Shown: piece after piece, positions 26,871 to 35,943 of the stretch
Position numbering within the stretch: position 1 is the stretch's first letter
Layout: each line of letters begins with the position of its first letter
DNA from: an uncultured Poribacteria bacterium
GTDB lineage: Bacteria; Poribacteria; WGA-4E; PCPOR2b
NCBI GenBank assembly: GCA_958296125.1
Contig: OY282444.1
Span: forward strand, 4,497,623 to 4,561,622
DNA length: 64,000 nucleotides
Direction: 5' to 3'
Translations under genes and position numbers: made by a program
The notes under the pieces: model-generated
The model's input: only the letters and a program-made list of their open reading frames with translations
Database searches by the model: none
Told to the model about the DNA's origin: nothing

Positions 26871-27707
26871 CTACATCTTTTGCTTTTTCTGTGAACCGGT
26901 GGGATGGTAGTACGGCTCCAGCAACAGGTGCGACTTGGCGGGGTCAGCGGCGGTACGCGCTAACAGATCGGTTGAAGGTTCGCAGCCCGGCCAATTGACC
27001 ATGTACGAAGGACCGTACTGGTACGACAACCAAGCATGCGCTTCGCGGGTTGGCGGTTTGAATGCGTGAGAGAGGTTCTCAGTGAACAGAACACCTGATC
27101 CAGCTCGCAGCGGAACGTTGCATAGCGGCTCAACTGCGTTCAGATCCGTATTCTCATAGGGGTGTGGAAGGTTGGCTTTGTGGCTGGCGGAGATTGCACA
27201 GAACGCCCCGGCACCATCGGCGGTGTCAGCCAGCGCAATTAGGCAGGTGAGCATCAGACAACGGAATTGACCATCCCCAAAGCAACGGTAACGAGCATAA
27301 CGTCTCGGGTCCGCAGCACCGCCTTGGGTGAGCCAGCTGTATCTTCTCGGTGCTCTGAGTATTGCCCGCGAGCCGACGAGACGGTATTGGCGTCCCCAGA
27401 TGAATTCCTGCACATAATTGAGGACACGCGGCAGCGCCATGGCATCCTCAACGGTGCCCCTGCCTTCAATGATGTTGACCAATTCGCATCCATAGGGACC
27501 CTCCGGCAAGAGCGTTATATTTTCTGGTGTTGCCGCCTCAATCCTTACCAGCGTATCCTGCGCCTGCGAAACCTGGTCCGGGGTCAGGAGGTCATCTAAC
27601 ACCAGATAGCCGGTGGTATCGAAGAAATGCTTATCTTCAACGGGGGTCTCGGACTCACCGAGGCCAATCTGCAAGTCAAAAACATCTGCTTCCGTGGCTG
27701 GTTTCAT
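26871..27707 (-). CDS. Phytanoyl-CoA dioxygenase (PhyH) family protein with altered metal site
   Basis: The 278-residue PhyH-fold protein has DTTGYLVLDDLLT at the start and the later SASHKANLPHP and FTENLSHAF segments. Fe(II)/2-oxoglutarate oxygenases of this branch carry a His near a GG pair for the metal; here that segment reads LTQGGAADPRR, so the first His seems replaced by Gln. The last His is present. Activity is therefore doubtful. The ATG at 27707 has GGAAGGGAG just upstream. A paralogue with His in place lies 140 bases upstream. Confidence 0.75.
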   Translation of the reverse strand: MKPATEADVFDLQIGLGESETPVEDKHFFDTTGYLVLDDLLTPDQVSQAQDTLVRIEAATPENITLLPEGPYGCELVNIIEGRGTVEDAMALPRVLNYVQEFIWGRQYRLVGSRAILRAPRRYSWLTQGGAADPRRYARYRCFGDGQFRCLMLTCLIALADTADGAGAFCAISASHKANLPHPYENTDLNAVEPLCNVPLRAGSGVLFTENLSHAFKPPTREAHAWLSYQYGPSYMVNWPGCEPSTDLLARTAADPAKSHLLLEPYYHPTGSQKKQKM

Positions 27708-27847
27708 AGGACTCCCTTCCGAATCCCCAGTGCTCATCGTTTCTCGCATCAAAGGAACTAGAAAGCGAGTTTTTTGGTTTGGGTAACACTCGGTTTCTTC
27801 AGCTTTCTGAGGGATTATGATCCACCCTCAATTCATCGGGACCAATG

Positions 27848-28672
27848 TTAGGGCACATCGGCTTCGGCTGCATGAGCAAACGGGGATGGCCCCTGGATAA
27901 GTTCGAGGCGGCGTGGGTTTGCACGCTCCTCAAAACCCGCTGCTGTCATTGCCAAATCGTGCCAAGTGCAGTGAAACGCCGGTGCGTAGGAATAGAACAA
28001 CGTCCGACGTACCTTCAAACCGTGGTTCTCCACAGCCCCGTGGGATAGGTCCTCAGAGAAAATGATGGCATCGCCGGCTTTACACGGCAGCGGCTGCACA
28101 AGCGGATGGGCAGGGTCCGGAATCTGCCCTACGAGCGGATTGGTGAAGTTACTCTTGTGGCTTCCGGGGATAACCGCAAAACAACCGTCTTCGACATCAA
28201 CGTCCGTCAGCGCATAGCCGATTTTCACACTCACACACTTGAATCCTCCGTCCCGAAAGGCGTACTCGCTATAAGGCAGCAACTCCGCATAACCGTGATG
28301 GAACCGAAACGCCCCGCCGCTATTCCGTGACATAAAGCTGGCTGCATCGAGCCGGCTGGATTCGCCAATCATCTCTTCGATATAGTGAAGGGTCTGCGGC
28401 AAGTCGATGAGTTCCTCAAAGGGACCGCCATAGCGGAGCACCTCACAGTCATAATCGCCCAAGCTGCCCTCTGGCGAGTTACCTGTCTTGGCGTAAACGT
28501 TGTCCGAGGTACGATATTTCCTTTCAGCACCTAAGGCTGTGGTCTGGTTATCATCGAGCGTTTCAAGATAATCGATGGGCTCGTTGAGCCGACGACGCAT
28601 ATCGGGGGACAGAACCCCTCGCAGTACCAAGTACCCATGTAGATCAAACAGGTATCTCTCTTCCGGTGTCAT
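27848..28672 (-). CDS. Phytanoyl-CoA dioxygenase (PhyH) family protein
   Basis: The 274-residue protein opens with LFDLHGYLVLRGVLSPDMRRRL. It has FRFHHGYAELLPY, where the metal ligands are expected, followed by VIPGSHKSNF and FSEDLSHGAVE with the distal His. It is probably an Fe(II)/2-oxoglutarate-dependent oxygenase with an unknown small-molecule substrate. No clear ribosome site precedes the ATG. It is followed in the same direction by the PhyH paralogue at 26871. Confidence 0.83.
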   Translation of the reverse strand: MTPEERYLFDLHGYLVLRGVLSPDMRRRLNEPIDYLETLDDNQTTALGAERKYRTSDNVYAKTGNSPEGSLGDYDCEVLRYGGPFEELIDLPQTLHYIEEMIGESSRLDAASFMSRNSGGAFRFHHGYAELLPYSEYAFRDGGFKCVSVKIGYALTDVDVEDGCFAVIPGSHKSNFTNPLVGQIPDPAHPLVQPLPCKAGDAIIFSEDLSHGAVENHGLKVRRTLFYSYAPAFHCTWHDLAMTAAGFEERANPRRLELIQGPSPFAHAAEADVP

Positions 28673-28731
28673 GGGGTATGCTTCTATATTTGAGTTAGCT
28701 CCGTTGGAATGTGACTTTCGTTGGGGGCATT

Positions 28732-29001
28732 TTAGTTTGTTTCATCGAAGCCACTTTCAACTAATTTCAATAGGACTTCAACAGCTTCTTCTTCGTCCGG
28801 GCCCTCTGCTCTAATAGTAAGTTGGGTGCCGCGTCCAGCCGCTAACATCATGATTCCCATGATACTTTTTGCGTTTACTTTCATCAACCCTTTTTGGATG
28901 TAGATGCTGGAAGAGAATTGATTCGCTGCTTGGGACAACACTCCGGCGGGACGTGCATGCAAGCCGAGCGCATTGCGAATTGTTACCAATTTTTCAACCA
29001 T
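28732..29001 (-). CDS. ptsH: Phosphocarrier protein HPr
   Basis: The 89-residue HPr has His15 in LHARPAG, the site phosphorylated from PEP via enzyme I, and Ser46 in KSIMGIMML, the site acted on by HPr kinase. The ATG at 29001 follows AAGGAA; the longer frame upstream overlaps hprK and is rejected. It lies 35 bases after hprK. No PTS enzyme I or sugar permease is in the window, so a regulatory role is likely. Confidence 0.92.
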   Translation of the reverse strand: MVEKLVTIRNALGLHARPAGVLSQAANQFSSSIYIQKGLMKVNAKSIMGIMMLAAGRGTQLTIRAEGPDEEEAVEVLLKLVESGFDETN

Positions 29002-29036
29002 AACTATCTTCCTTATCGGTTGATGGGGGATGCTCG

Positions 29037-30056
29037 CTAAATTATTTTCGACTTCGTCGGCTTCAAAATTTCGCGATGAAGGGTCGTGTGCTGCCATTCA
29101 TCAAGCGTGGTTTCATCGTTCCGTTCTGCCATTTCCCCAATGAGGGTCTCATTGAATTCTTTCGCCACGTGAAACCCCAATTTTTGCCCCCAGAGATTCA
29201 TTGCCGCAACTTCAATCAGGTTTGAGATATTTCGCCCGGTCGCTACAGGGATGAGAACGCATGGTATCCGTTCGTTGTGGAAAGTGTAGACCTCCTCATC
29301 AAGCCCTGTGCGGTTGTACGCTTTGGTCTCGTCCCAAAGTTCAAGTGTCACAACCAGTTCAACCTGCGTGCGATCGCCGACCGCAGTGACCCCAAAGAGT
29401 CCAACCACATCGACAATCCCTAGCCCCCGGACTTCCATATAGTGTTTCAACGGTTGCGCGCGCATTCCAAAAACACGGTGTCCGGATACGCGTTTCAAAA
29501 GGACAGTATCATCGGCAATAAGGCGATGTCCCCTTTGTAGGAGCTCCAAGGCGCATTCGCTTTTGCCAATTCCACTGGCACCGAGAATTAAGACACCGAC
29601 CCCGAACACATCAACCAAGTTCCCATGAACATACTCCGATGGTCCAAATTCATCTTCGAGGAATGGCAGCAGCCGAGTTGTAAAAACAGCAGATGATAGC
29701 CGAGTGCTCAAGATTGGAATATTTACATGATTGCCAATAGCGACAAGTTCTGAAGGGATTGGTAGGCTACTTGTAACGACCACGCATGGGAGAGCGTAAG
29801 AGAAGAATTTCTGTAAGATTTCAGTTCGATCTGAAGGCGTGAGACTTTCTATGTATGAAATTTCGCCGTGCCCCAAAATCTGAACCCGTTCATGCCCAAA
29901 GTGGTCGTAATGTCCACACAGGGCAAGCCCTGGGCGGTTCGATTCCGCTGTTTTGAGTGCACGATCTAGTCCATCGTATCCAGCCGTGACCTTCAGTTGT
30001 AGCTCGTAACCGGCATATTTGATTAGCTGACGCACCGTCATTATGTGGTCTAGCAT
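29037..30056 (-). CDS. hprK: HPr kinase/phosphorylase
   Basis: The 339-residue bifunctional enzyme phosphorylates and dephosphorylates Ser46 of HPr. The N-terminal domain resembles MurF-like folds. The C-terminal kinase has the P-loop GASGIGKS (about 158-165) and the family signature with DETKAYNRTGLDEE. The start could be the ATG at 30056 (GGGGG upstream) or the one five codons later. It sits between hpf and ptsH, so kinase and substrate are co-transcribed. Confidence 0.92.
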   Translation of the reverse strand: MLDHIMTVRQLIKYAGYELQLKVTAGYDGLDRALKTAESNRPGLALCGHYDHFGHERVQILGHGEISYIESLTPSDRTEILQKFFSYALPCVVVTSSLPIPSELVAIGNHVNIPILSTRLSSAVFTTRLLPFLEDEFGPSEYVHGNLVDVFGVGVLILGASGIGKSECALELLQRGHRLIADDTVLLKRVSGHRVFGMRAQPLKHYMEVRGLGIVDVVGLFGVTAVGDRTQVELVVTLELWDETKAYNRTGLDEEVYTFHNERIPCVLIPVATGRNISNLIEVAAMNLWGQKLGFHVAKEFNETLIGEMAERNDETTLDEWQHTTLHREILKPTKSKII

Positions 30057-30232
30057 TCGACTGTTCCCCCGGTAAATTCACCCAAGTTTTTCTGATCAAT
30101 GTGGCAACTTAGGAGAGGGAGAGGCCACCCAATGGATTATGGCAGGTTTTGATCGGAGGCGAATCGGACCGAACGTTTGTGGCTTGGTGAGGCTTAGACT
30201 ATCGGTCAGTGGAGCCCCTCCCTCGAACACCT

Positions 30233-30802
30233 CTAGACAAATTGAGGTTCGACCCATCCATACTCACCGTTATCATCTTCATACACAAGGTTCACCTGAT
30301 TCGTCTGCGCGTTTAAGAAAAGCAACAATACCTCTCCAGAAGTCCGAAGCTGCATGACAGCCTCACCTACGCTCATCGGCTTGGAAGCGAATTTTTCAGG
30401 AGCCCTGAAGTGAGGTGCCGGCATATTTGATGGATCGCCCGTATCGAATTCCACCGGTGCGCTCTCCTCATTGCCGCTTAACTGCACTGCGACCTCACGC
30501 CGAGACAGACGGTGTCGCCGGTCCGTGATTCTCTCTTTATGGCGACGAATCTGTATCTCAATTTTGTTGATTACATCGTCGAGCGACGAGAACACATCGT
30601 GCGTTTCGCCTTGGGCATGGAACGTCGCTTTCCGCGTTACAAGTGTAATTTCCGATCGGTAGCGGTTTTTCTCCACCTCCATAACCACCTGAAAATCAAT
30701 AATAGGGTTAAAAATTGATTCGATTTTCTTAGCCCGCTTCTCAATGTAAGTTTGAATATCATCTGTAATTTCAAGGTGCCGACCAGTAAGATGGATTTGC
30801 AT
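30233..30802 (-). CDS. hpf: Ribosome hibernation promoting factor, long form
   Basis: The 189-residue protein has the N-terminal S30AE domain (MQIHLTGRHLEITDDIQTYI; EVEKNRYRSEITL). After a linker comes the C-terminal dimerisation domain (VGEAVMQLRTSGEVLLLFLNAQTNQVNLVYED). Long HPF dimerises 70S ribosomes into inactive 100S particles when growth stops. It lies directly after rpoN, as in many diderm bacteria. Confidence 0.92.
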   Translation of the reverse strand: MQIHLTGRHLEITDDIQTYIEKRAKKIESIFNPIIDFQVVMEVEKNRYRSEITLVTRKATFHAQGETHDVFSSLDDVINKIEIQIRRHKERITDRRHRLSRREVAVQLSGNEESAPVEFDTGDPSNMPAPHFRAPEKFASKPMSVGEAVMQLRTSGEVLLLFLNAQTNQVNLVYEDDNGEYGWVEPQFV

Positions 30803-30881
30803 ACTTTCAGACTCCCTTCGTTGAATTAATGCTTCATTGGCGGCTGCCGATTCACCACAAATCGGCTAGTTGTTAATTATC

Positions 30882-32588
30882 CTACCATTTCCGTTTCCTT
30901 TTGGGAGAGGGTAGAATACCGAGCTCCTCACGGTATTTGGCAACAGTTCGCCTGGCCGTATGAACTCCTTGCGCTGCCAGCGTATCAGAGATTGCCTTAT
31001 CACTCAACGGTTTTGCCGTATCCTCGTTTTCAATCATGTCCTTAATTTTCTCTTTGACTGTGGTCGCAGCCATATTTGATCCGGAATCGGTCGAGAGTTC
31101 GCCGCTGAAAAAGTATTTCAGTCTATAGATGCCTTGAGGTGTTTCGACATACTTATTCGACGTGACCCGGCTGACAGTTGATTCATGGACACCTGCCATC
31201 TCTGCTATCTGCTTCAATACTAAAGGTTTAAGTCCTTCAACGCCTTGCTCCAAGAAACCTGCCTGTACCTCAAAAATTGCGTCCGTTACCCTTGCGATTG
31301 TTTGGCGACGCTGCACAATACTTTGTAACAAATCTCTCGCCTGAATTCTACGAGCGTCTAGCCACTCTTTTGTTTTGGTATCTAAGTTCTTGCTTCCATT
31401 GGTCATCCAATCCACATAAACTGGATTCAAACGAAGTCGAGGCATACCGTCGTCATTTGTACTAATTCGGTATTCTCCGTCAATGTTCTCAACGATGACA
31501 TCAGGTATGATTATTTCGGGGGTTCTTGGATCTATCGGATCGGAAAAGTGGCGGCCCGGATAGGGATCCAAAGTGCCAATTAGTTCCCGTGCTGCTACGA
31601 TTTCACCAATCTGTACCCCAAGTCCTTGGGCGATACGCTGCAGGTGATTATTCGTTAAATCCTCCCAATGGTGCTTGATAACCTCTTCTGCAAGTGAATT
31701 ATCAATTTGAGCAGCTCTCATCTGTATAAGGAGGGTTTCCGGGATTGTTCGGTAGGCAATACCGATGGGCTCAAAATGGTTTTGAATGAAGTGCAAGACA
31801 GCCTCTACCTCAGCCGTGTCGCAACCGACAACGCCTGCAATATCTTCGAGGGTGATGCTGTAGATATTTAACTGACCATCTTCCTTTTTAACTGTGTAGG
31901 TCTGTTCATCCTCCGCATCGGTTATCAGCCAACAGCTATCTTCCGATTTCACAGCAGTGGTCGCATTTTGAGACAGCGAAATTTCATCAGTTTCAAGTTC
32001 CTTACGCAGCCCTTTTTCGAGTACTTTTCGCAGGTCTTCTGAGAGGGCCCCAGTGTCTAAATCACTTTGGAACGAGGCGTTTATACCAAACAGGGGAACA
32101 GTTCGCAACTGACCGTTATCGTCAAGATTGCCAATAATCTGCTCACTAATCCTCCGGTCCATTTCCGAAAAAGGGGCGACGCTGAGCTGTTGCATCAGAA
32201 AATCGTGCAGCGACTGGAAGCAAGCGATATCCGATGGACGCTGATTTTCGTTGTTCTCCCAATGCTCAAACTCCCCGCTCTCACCCCGGTGGAGGGCATC
32301 ATCTAAAAAATCCTTCCAGTCAAAATCTGGCTCTTTATCTTCACGGTCGACAATCTCTTCAGGCTCATTCCATTGGGTATCCGGATCGAGTCCTTCTAAA
32401 TCGGTGATATCTTCGGTCTCGCTATCATCCGGTATCTCCTCTAAGAGCGGATTTTGCTCCAATTGCTGACTCAAATGTTGCGTCAGATCGAGCCGTGACA
32501 TCAGAAGTACCTGAATCGCTTGCTGTAGTTTGGGGGTCATGACCACCCGGTGCTGTAAGCTCGCGGTTTGTCTTATTCCAATGTTCAT
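30882..32588 (-). CDS. rpoN: RNA polymerase sigma-54 factor RpoN
   Basis: The 568-residue sigma-54 has a Gln-rich N-terminal activator region (KLQQAIQVLLMSRLDL), an acidic linker, the core-binding domain, the HTH segment and the RpoN box ARRTVAKYRE at 545-554. It directs RNA polymerase to -24/-12 promoters that need an AAA+ activator. A clear candidate promoter lies at 44019-44034. The linker region around 150-250 is longer than in E. coli. The gene sits between lptB and hpf. Confidence 0.95.
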   Translation of the reverse strand: MNIGIRQTASLQHRVVMTPKLQQAIQVLLMSRLDLTQHLSQQLEQNPLLEEIPDDSETEDITDLEGLDPDTQWNEPEEIVDREDKEPDFDWKDFLDDALHRGESGEFEHWENNENQRPSDIACFQSLHDFLMQQLSVAPFSEMDRRISEQIIGNLDDNGQLRTVPLFGINASFQSDLDTGALSEDLRKVLEKGLRKELETDEISLSQNATTAVKSEDSCWLITDAEDEQTYTVKKEDGQLNIYSITLEDIAGVVGCDTAEVEAVLHFIQNHFEPIGIAYRTIPETLLIQMRAAQIDNSLAEEVIKHHWEDLTNNHLQRIAQGLGVQIGEIVAARELIGTLDPYPGRHFSDPIDPRTPEIIIPDVIVENIDGEYRISTNDDGMPRLRLNPVYVDWMTNGSKNLDTKTKEWLDARRIQARDLLQSIVQRRQTIARVTDAIFEVQAGFLEQGVEGLKPLVLKQIAEMAGVHESTVSRVTSNKYVETPQGIYRLKYFFSGELSTDSGSNMAATTVKEKIKDMIENEDTAKPLSDKAISDTLAAQGVHTARRTVAKYREELGILPSPKRKRKW

Positions 32589-32734
32589 GACTTAATCTCC
32601 TCAAGTGAGTGCGTAGGTTATGAATTTGCCGAAACCTGTTAAGGGCTTCACAAAAACTTTATTACAATCGATTCTAGACACCCGTGACCGGTGAGCACTA
32701 TCCGACAACCCTGTTCCAAACAAGGCTGTCGGGA

Positions 32735-33478
32735 CTATACCTGAGGTCGCCGCAGTTCAAAATTATGCCCTAAATACTGTTCCCTAGCAATTTCACTCTC
32801 AACGAGTGCTTCAGGGGTGCCGCTTAGCGTGATCTTACCATCAGTTATTAAATAAGCGCGGTCAACGATTCCTAGCATTTCCGCAGCATTATGGTCTGTG
32901 ATTAACACGCCGAGGTTCCGATCGCGTAAGTGTAAGATGAGCTGCTTAATATCTTGAACCGCAATTGGATCTATGCCTGAAAATGGCTCATCCAATAAAA
33001 TAAAGGACGGAGATGCTGCCAGTGCTCTTGCAATTTCAGCACGACGACATTCCCCGCCCGAAAGGGTATATGCCTTACGATCTGCCAATTCAGAAATGCC
33101 AAGTTCTGCCATCAGTTGTGCACTTCGTTGGTCACGCTCGCTTTTGGGAATATCGCGCACTTCTAAGATGGCTTCGATGTTCTGCTTGACTGTCAGCTTC
33201 CGAAAGATGGAGGTCTCCTGAGCAAGATAACCGATGCCCCGTCGCGCCCGTTTATACATCGGCAAAAATGTGATGTCTTCATCATCATAAATGATTCGCC
33301 CCGCATTAGGGCGGATCAATCCGACAACCATATAAAATGTTGTTGATTTTCCTGCCCCGTTTGGTCCCAGCAAGCCGACAATCTCACCTGTTTCAACTTC
33401 AAGGTTTACTCGGTTGACAACAAGGGGCCCACGTTTTGTATAACTTTTGACAAGTTCATGAGTTTGAAGGACCGCCAC
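32735..33478 (-). CDS. lptB: Lipopolysaccharide export ATPase LptB
   Basis: The 247-residue ABC ATPase has Walker A GPNGAGKST, signature LSGGE, Walker B FILLDEPFSGIDP and switch His in ITDHN. The sequence GIGYLAQETSIFRKLTVKQN is characteristic of LptB. It powers LPS transport from the inner membrane with LptFG, which are not in the window. Its start overlaps lptA by 23 bases. Confidence 0.94.
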   Translation of the reverse strand: MAVLQTHELVKSYTKRGPLVVNRVNLEVETGEIVGLLGPNGAGKSTTFYMVVGLIRPNAGRIIYDDEDITFLPMYKRARRGIGYLAQETSIFRKLTVKQNIEAILEVRDIPKSERDQRSAQLMAELGISELADRKAYTLSGGECRRAEIARALAASPSFILLDEPFSGIDPIAVQDIKQLILHLRDRNLGVLITDHNAAEMLGIVDRAYLITDGKITLSGTPEALVESEIAREQYLGHNFELRRPQV

Positions 33479-34085
33479 TGTTGTCTTCCTCCTCTCCCTC
33501 TCCTTCCTGCGAATCCGATTCAGGTTCCTTTTTGGGCTTCACACGAAACCGGATCTTTATATTTCCCTCTCCGGAGCGTTCACCGGTAAGACGGTTATAT
33601 GTGAAAGTATCAGCTTCCAATCGGTCTTCATTTTGAAGAACGACAACGTTATCTCGAAATTTTATAATATCGGTAAGGTGGTTCAAGATCGCGTGAGCAC
33701 AAGTGACAAAAATATCGCCATCCCGAAGCTCGACGTTTCCTTCCGCAACGGTTTTGACGGTTTCATTCGTTTCAACGTTTTCATAAATAGTCACTTTATC
33801 GGCGTTGAGGAATCCGTCGGGCCTTTCGATTTGAACATTACCGGTAAAAATTGTCAATCCTTCTTTGTCACGTTGCTCGAAGCGGTCTGCGTGTTTAACA
33901 TCAATCACGTCCCCATCTGACATCACTTCATCGCTCATTGCCTCTTGTTGAGGCGGGGTTGTCTCTTGTTCATCGGCCGGAAACGCACGGCTGCTGAACA
34001 AAAAAATGCTAAAGAGCAGACCAATCATGCAAAGCATAGATACGAGAGGGCTGGGAATTGTTGCAGAATTAATTCTCAGTTGCAT
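33456..34085 (-). CDS. lptA: LptA/OstA-like periplasmic LPS transport protein
   Basis: The protein has a signal segment (SMLCMIGLLFSIFLFSSRAFPAD) followed by the OstA beta-jellyroll repeats: VIDVKHADRFEQRDKEGLTI, NVQIERPDGFLNADKVTIY and so on. It bridges LPS across the periplasm. The start is uncertain: ATGs at 34124, 34097 and 34085 are in frame, and the last is preferred because AAAGGA lies 13 bases upstream and it gives a compact signal peptide. The C-terminus is acidic and Glu-rich. It overlaps lptC. Confidence 0.85.
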   Translation of the reverse strand: MQLRINSATIPSPLVSMLCMIGLLFSIFLFSSRAFPADEQETTPPQQEAMSDEVMSDGDVIDVKHADRFEQRDKEGLTIFTGNVQIERPDGFLNADKVTIYENVETNETVKTVAEGNVELRDGDIFVTCAHAILNHLTDIIKFRDNVVVLQNEDRLEADTFTYNRLTGERSGEGNIKIRFRVKPKKEPESDSQEGEGEEEDNSGGPSNS

Positions 34086-34656
34086 CAAATTTCTCATCCT
34101 TTGGATAAATTTTAGATCGGACATCTTTCATTATAACAACCTCAAGTGCCGGGTCCCCTTCCATTTCTTGACCGATCATTGTTGAGTCACCCCGCACGAT
34201 TTTGGAAGCGTTCGGCGTATACAACTTGCCATCACTATTTCGCCAGTGAAGTTCATCGGTGTATAGGTGCCCATCTTGGCTCTTTCCAACAACGTTCTCG
34301 AGAACATGAACATCATTGCTTGATTGAATAATCTCGCCATGGTCACCTGTTATCGTTATTGCCAACTTGCCGTCTTGAAAGATTTGGACTGTTGGGTTTT
34401 GAAGGTACGTAATTTCTTTCAGGAATTCTGCTTTATCCGCAACAAGCGTCCACCGGGCGATGCCGCCTTCCCTGTGTTGGGTTGAAAAGTCATACAATAT
34501 CTGTTGAGGTTTTTCTTGAACCGGTTGCGTCAGTTCTTCGTCTGCCTTATCGCAGCCAATAGTGAGCAGGCTCAAAACTACCAAAAGGGGATATGCGTGG
34601 AACGTGATGTGTAAGCCTATATGTCGGTTATTTGGGTTTTGTTTTCCAGCGTTCAT
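34069..34656 (-). CDS. lptC: LptC-like LPS export lipoprotein
   Basis: About 195 residues from the ATG at 34656, with a hydrophobic segment ending LLTIGC (possible lipidation Cys at 35). The LptC/OstA-like beta-strand domain follows (RWTLVADKAEFLKEITYLQNP; GDHGEIIQSSNDVHVLENV). In the LPS bridge LptC passes LPS to LptA. The start overlaps the end of the acyltransferase gene by 29 bases, and the end overlaps lptA, so the genes are tightly coupled. Codons before 34656 are rejected as they lie inside the acyltransferase. Confidence 0.82.
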   Translation of the reverse strand: MNAGKQNPNNRHIGLHITFHAYPLLVVLSLLTIGCDKADEELTQPVQEKPQQILYDFSTQHREGGIARWTLVADKAEFLKEITYLQNPTVQIFQDGKLAITITGDHGEIIQSSNDVHVLENVVGKSQDGHLYTDELHWRNSDGKLYTPNASKIVRGDSTMIGQEMEGDPALEVVIMKDVRSKIYPKDEKFDATEN

Positions 34657-35521
34657 GCATCCAAATCCACTGTTCCGGGTAGCGTCGAATGTAAGATTCA
34701 ATGACCTTTGTGAACCGCTGCGTGTTGACCAAAAGATCTTGTTCTTTGTCTCCACTCTGTTGTAGAGATAATGGTGCTTCGACAACAGCACGGTGTGAAT
34801 CATCGGGTTGACGGATAATAAACGTTGGCAAAATTGCAGCTCCCGTCTTGAGTGCAAGGGCTACCGGGCCATAAGGCGTATAGGCCGGTCTGCCGAAAAA
34901 ATCAACGAAAATCCCTTGGGTGCGGGTGTCCACATCTGCGAGAATAGCAATCAGTTCGTTTCGCCTCAGACAACGTAACGCTTCGCGAACCGATCGGTCT
35001 CGATCTATGCCTTGCCAGCCAACCTTTTCCCGATAGGTACTAACAATGGCATCTAAACGCTTCGATCGTAACTGACGGGTGATGCCACGGATTGTATAAC
35101 CGTTTGCGAGGATGCTGGCACCAAGAAGTTCCCAATTGCCAAAATGTGCTGTCAGGATGATTGCACCTTCGCCTTGAGCTAGTGCCCGATCAATATGCTC
35201 TCTGCCTTCAAAGGTAACAAGCCGATGGATTTGCTCAGGAGACGTGCCTGGCAGCTGCATAAATTCCATCAAATTTTTACCCATGTTGTGAAAACAACGT
35301 CGAGCGAGTTGCTCGTCCATCGGTTGCCCTATCCCAAGGCTCTGTTTTAGATGCTTGCACGCCCTGCCCTTTTGGCGGCGGGACAGCCAAAAAACAGTTG
35401 TTGCTAGATAAACGCCGATGGATAGAGCCGGTTTACGAGGCAACCGTGCAATGCACTGACCTATACATTTTGCTGTGAATGCGTAACAATAGTCTTTCAG
35501 GATTCGCCACATACCTACCAT
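34628..35521 (-). CDS. Lysophospholipid/lipid A acyltransferase (LpxL/HtrB family)
   Basis: The 297-residue protein belongs to the LpxL acyltransferase family, with the catalytic motif HFGNWE (LTAHFGNWELLGA) and a later FFGRPA segment. These enzymes add secondary acyl chains to lipid A at the inner membrane. The basic, partly hydrophobic N-terminus fits membrane association. It is the first gene of the lptC-lptA-lptB-rpoN-hpf-hprK-ptsH cluster. Confidence 0.9.
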   Translation of the reverse strand: MVGMWRILKDYCYAFTAKCIGQCIARLPRKPALSIGVYLATTVFWLSRRQKGRACKHLKQSLGIGQPMDEQLARRCFHNMGKNLMEFMQLPGTSPEQIHRLVTFEGREHIDRALAQGEGAIILTAHFGNWELLGASILANGYTIRGITRQLRSKRLDAIVSTYREKVGWQGIDRDRSVREALRCLRRNELIAILADVDTRTQGIFVDFFGRPAYTPYGPVALALKTGAAILPTFIIRQPDDSHRAVVEAPLSLQQSGDKEQDLLVNTQRFTKVIESYIRRYPEQWIWMHERWKTKPK

Positions 35522-35665
35522 CTATTATAGCAAATTTAACCTTCAATGACAAGGAAATTCATGGTGGCAAGGGGGAATTTAGATTAGTTGGCATAAAAAT
35601 TGAGCGTTGGCATCAATTTCTGCTGTCAGTAGATCCAAATGTTTGAAAATTTACTGAATTTTTGC

Positions 35666-35694
35666 TTGAGCGTGGGATTTATATGTGTTAAGAT
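35666..35694 (+). promoter_or_regulatory. Sigma-70 type promoter upstream of the small ORF
   Basis: TTGAGC (35666-35671), a 17-base spacer and TAAGAT (35689-35694) precede the 38-codon ORF and rsgA. They point away from the divergent acyltransferase gene. Confidence 0.55.
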
Positions 35695-35744
35695 AATTGA
35701 ACCTTCCTACACAATCAAATCATACTGAAAGGTGGTGCAAAGTC

Positions 35745-35861
35745 ATGCGAGAAATACTTAAACAGATTAGCTTCGGTAGACAAAATAGTGCATTGGAAAA
35801 TCAGGGAACTCGTCTTGACTTTGGCCATCCGCGTTTTGGGTCAGTGAGAACGGCTGCTTAA
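35745..35861 (+). CDS. 38-residue small protein or leader peptide
   Basis: An ATG at 35745 preceded by GAAAGGTGGT at good spacing opens 38 codons (beginning MREILKQISFGRQ, ending SVRTAA). A sigma-70 promoter lies 50 bases upstream and a strong intrinsic terminator 22 bases downstream, so it forms a complete small transcription unit. The peptide is hydrophilic and not recognised. It may be a true small protein or a leader that controls read-through into rsgA. Confidence 0.55.
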   Translation: MREILKQISFGRQNSALENQGTRLDFGHPRFGSVRTAA

Positions 35862-35882
35862 ATCTCGTTTGGTGTAATGTCG

Positions 35883-35920
35883 AAAAGCCCGTAAGGATGA
35901 GTTTCCTTACGGGCTTTTTT
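35883..35920 (+). terminator. Strong intrinsic terminator between the small ORF and rsgA
   Basis: A long perfect stem AAAAGCCCGTAAGGA/TCCTTACGGGCTTTT with a short loop is followed by a T-run. It ends 23 bases before the rsgA start codon, leaving no room for another promoter, so rsgA is either driven by read-through or from elsewhere. Confidence 0.9.
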
Positions 35921-35943
35921 ATGACCTTGTGAGGTTACATTTT

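Noticed and set aside
29930-29950. GGTTCGATTCC, resembling a tRNA T-loop
   Set aside because: It lies inside hprK, and no acceptor or anticodon stems can be formed around it.
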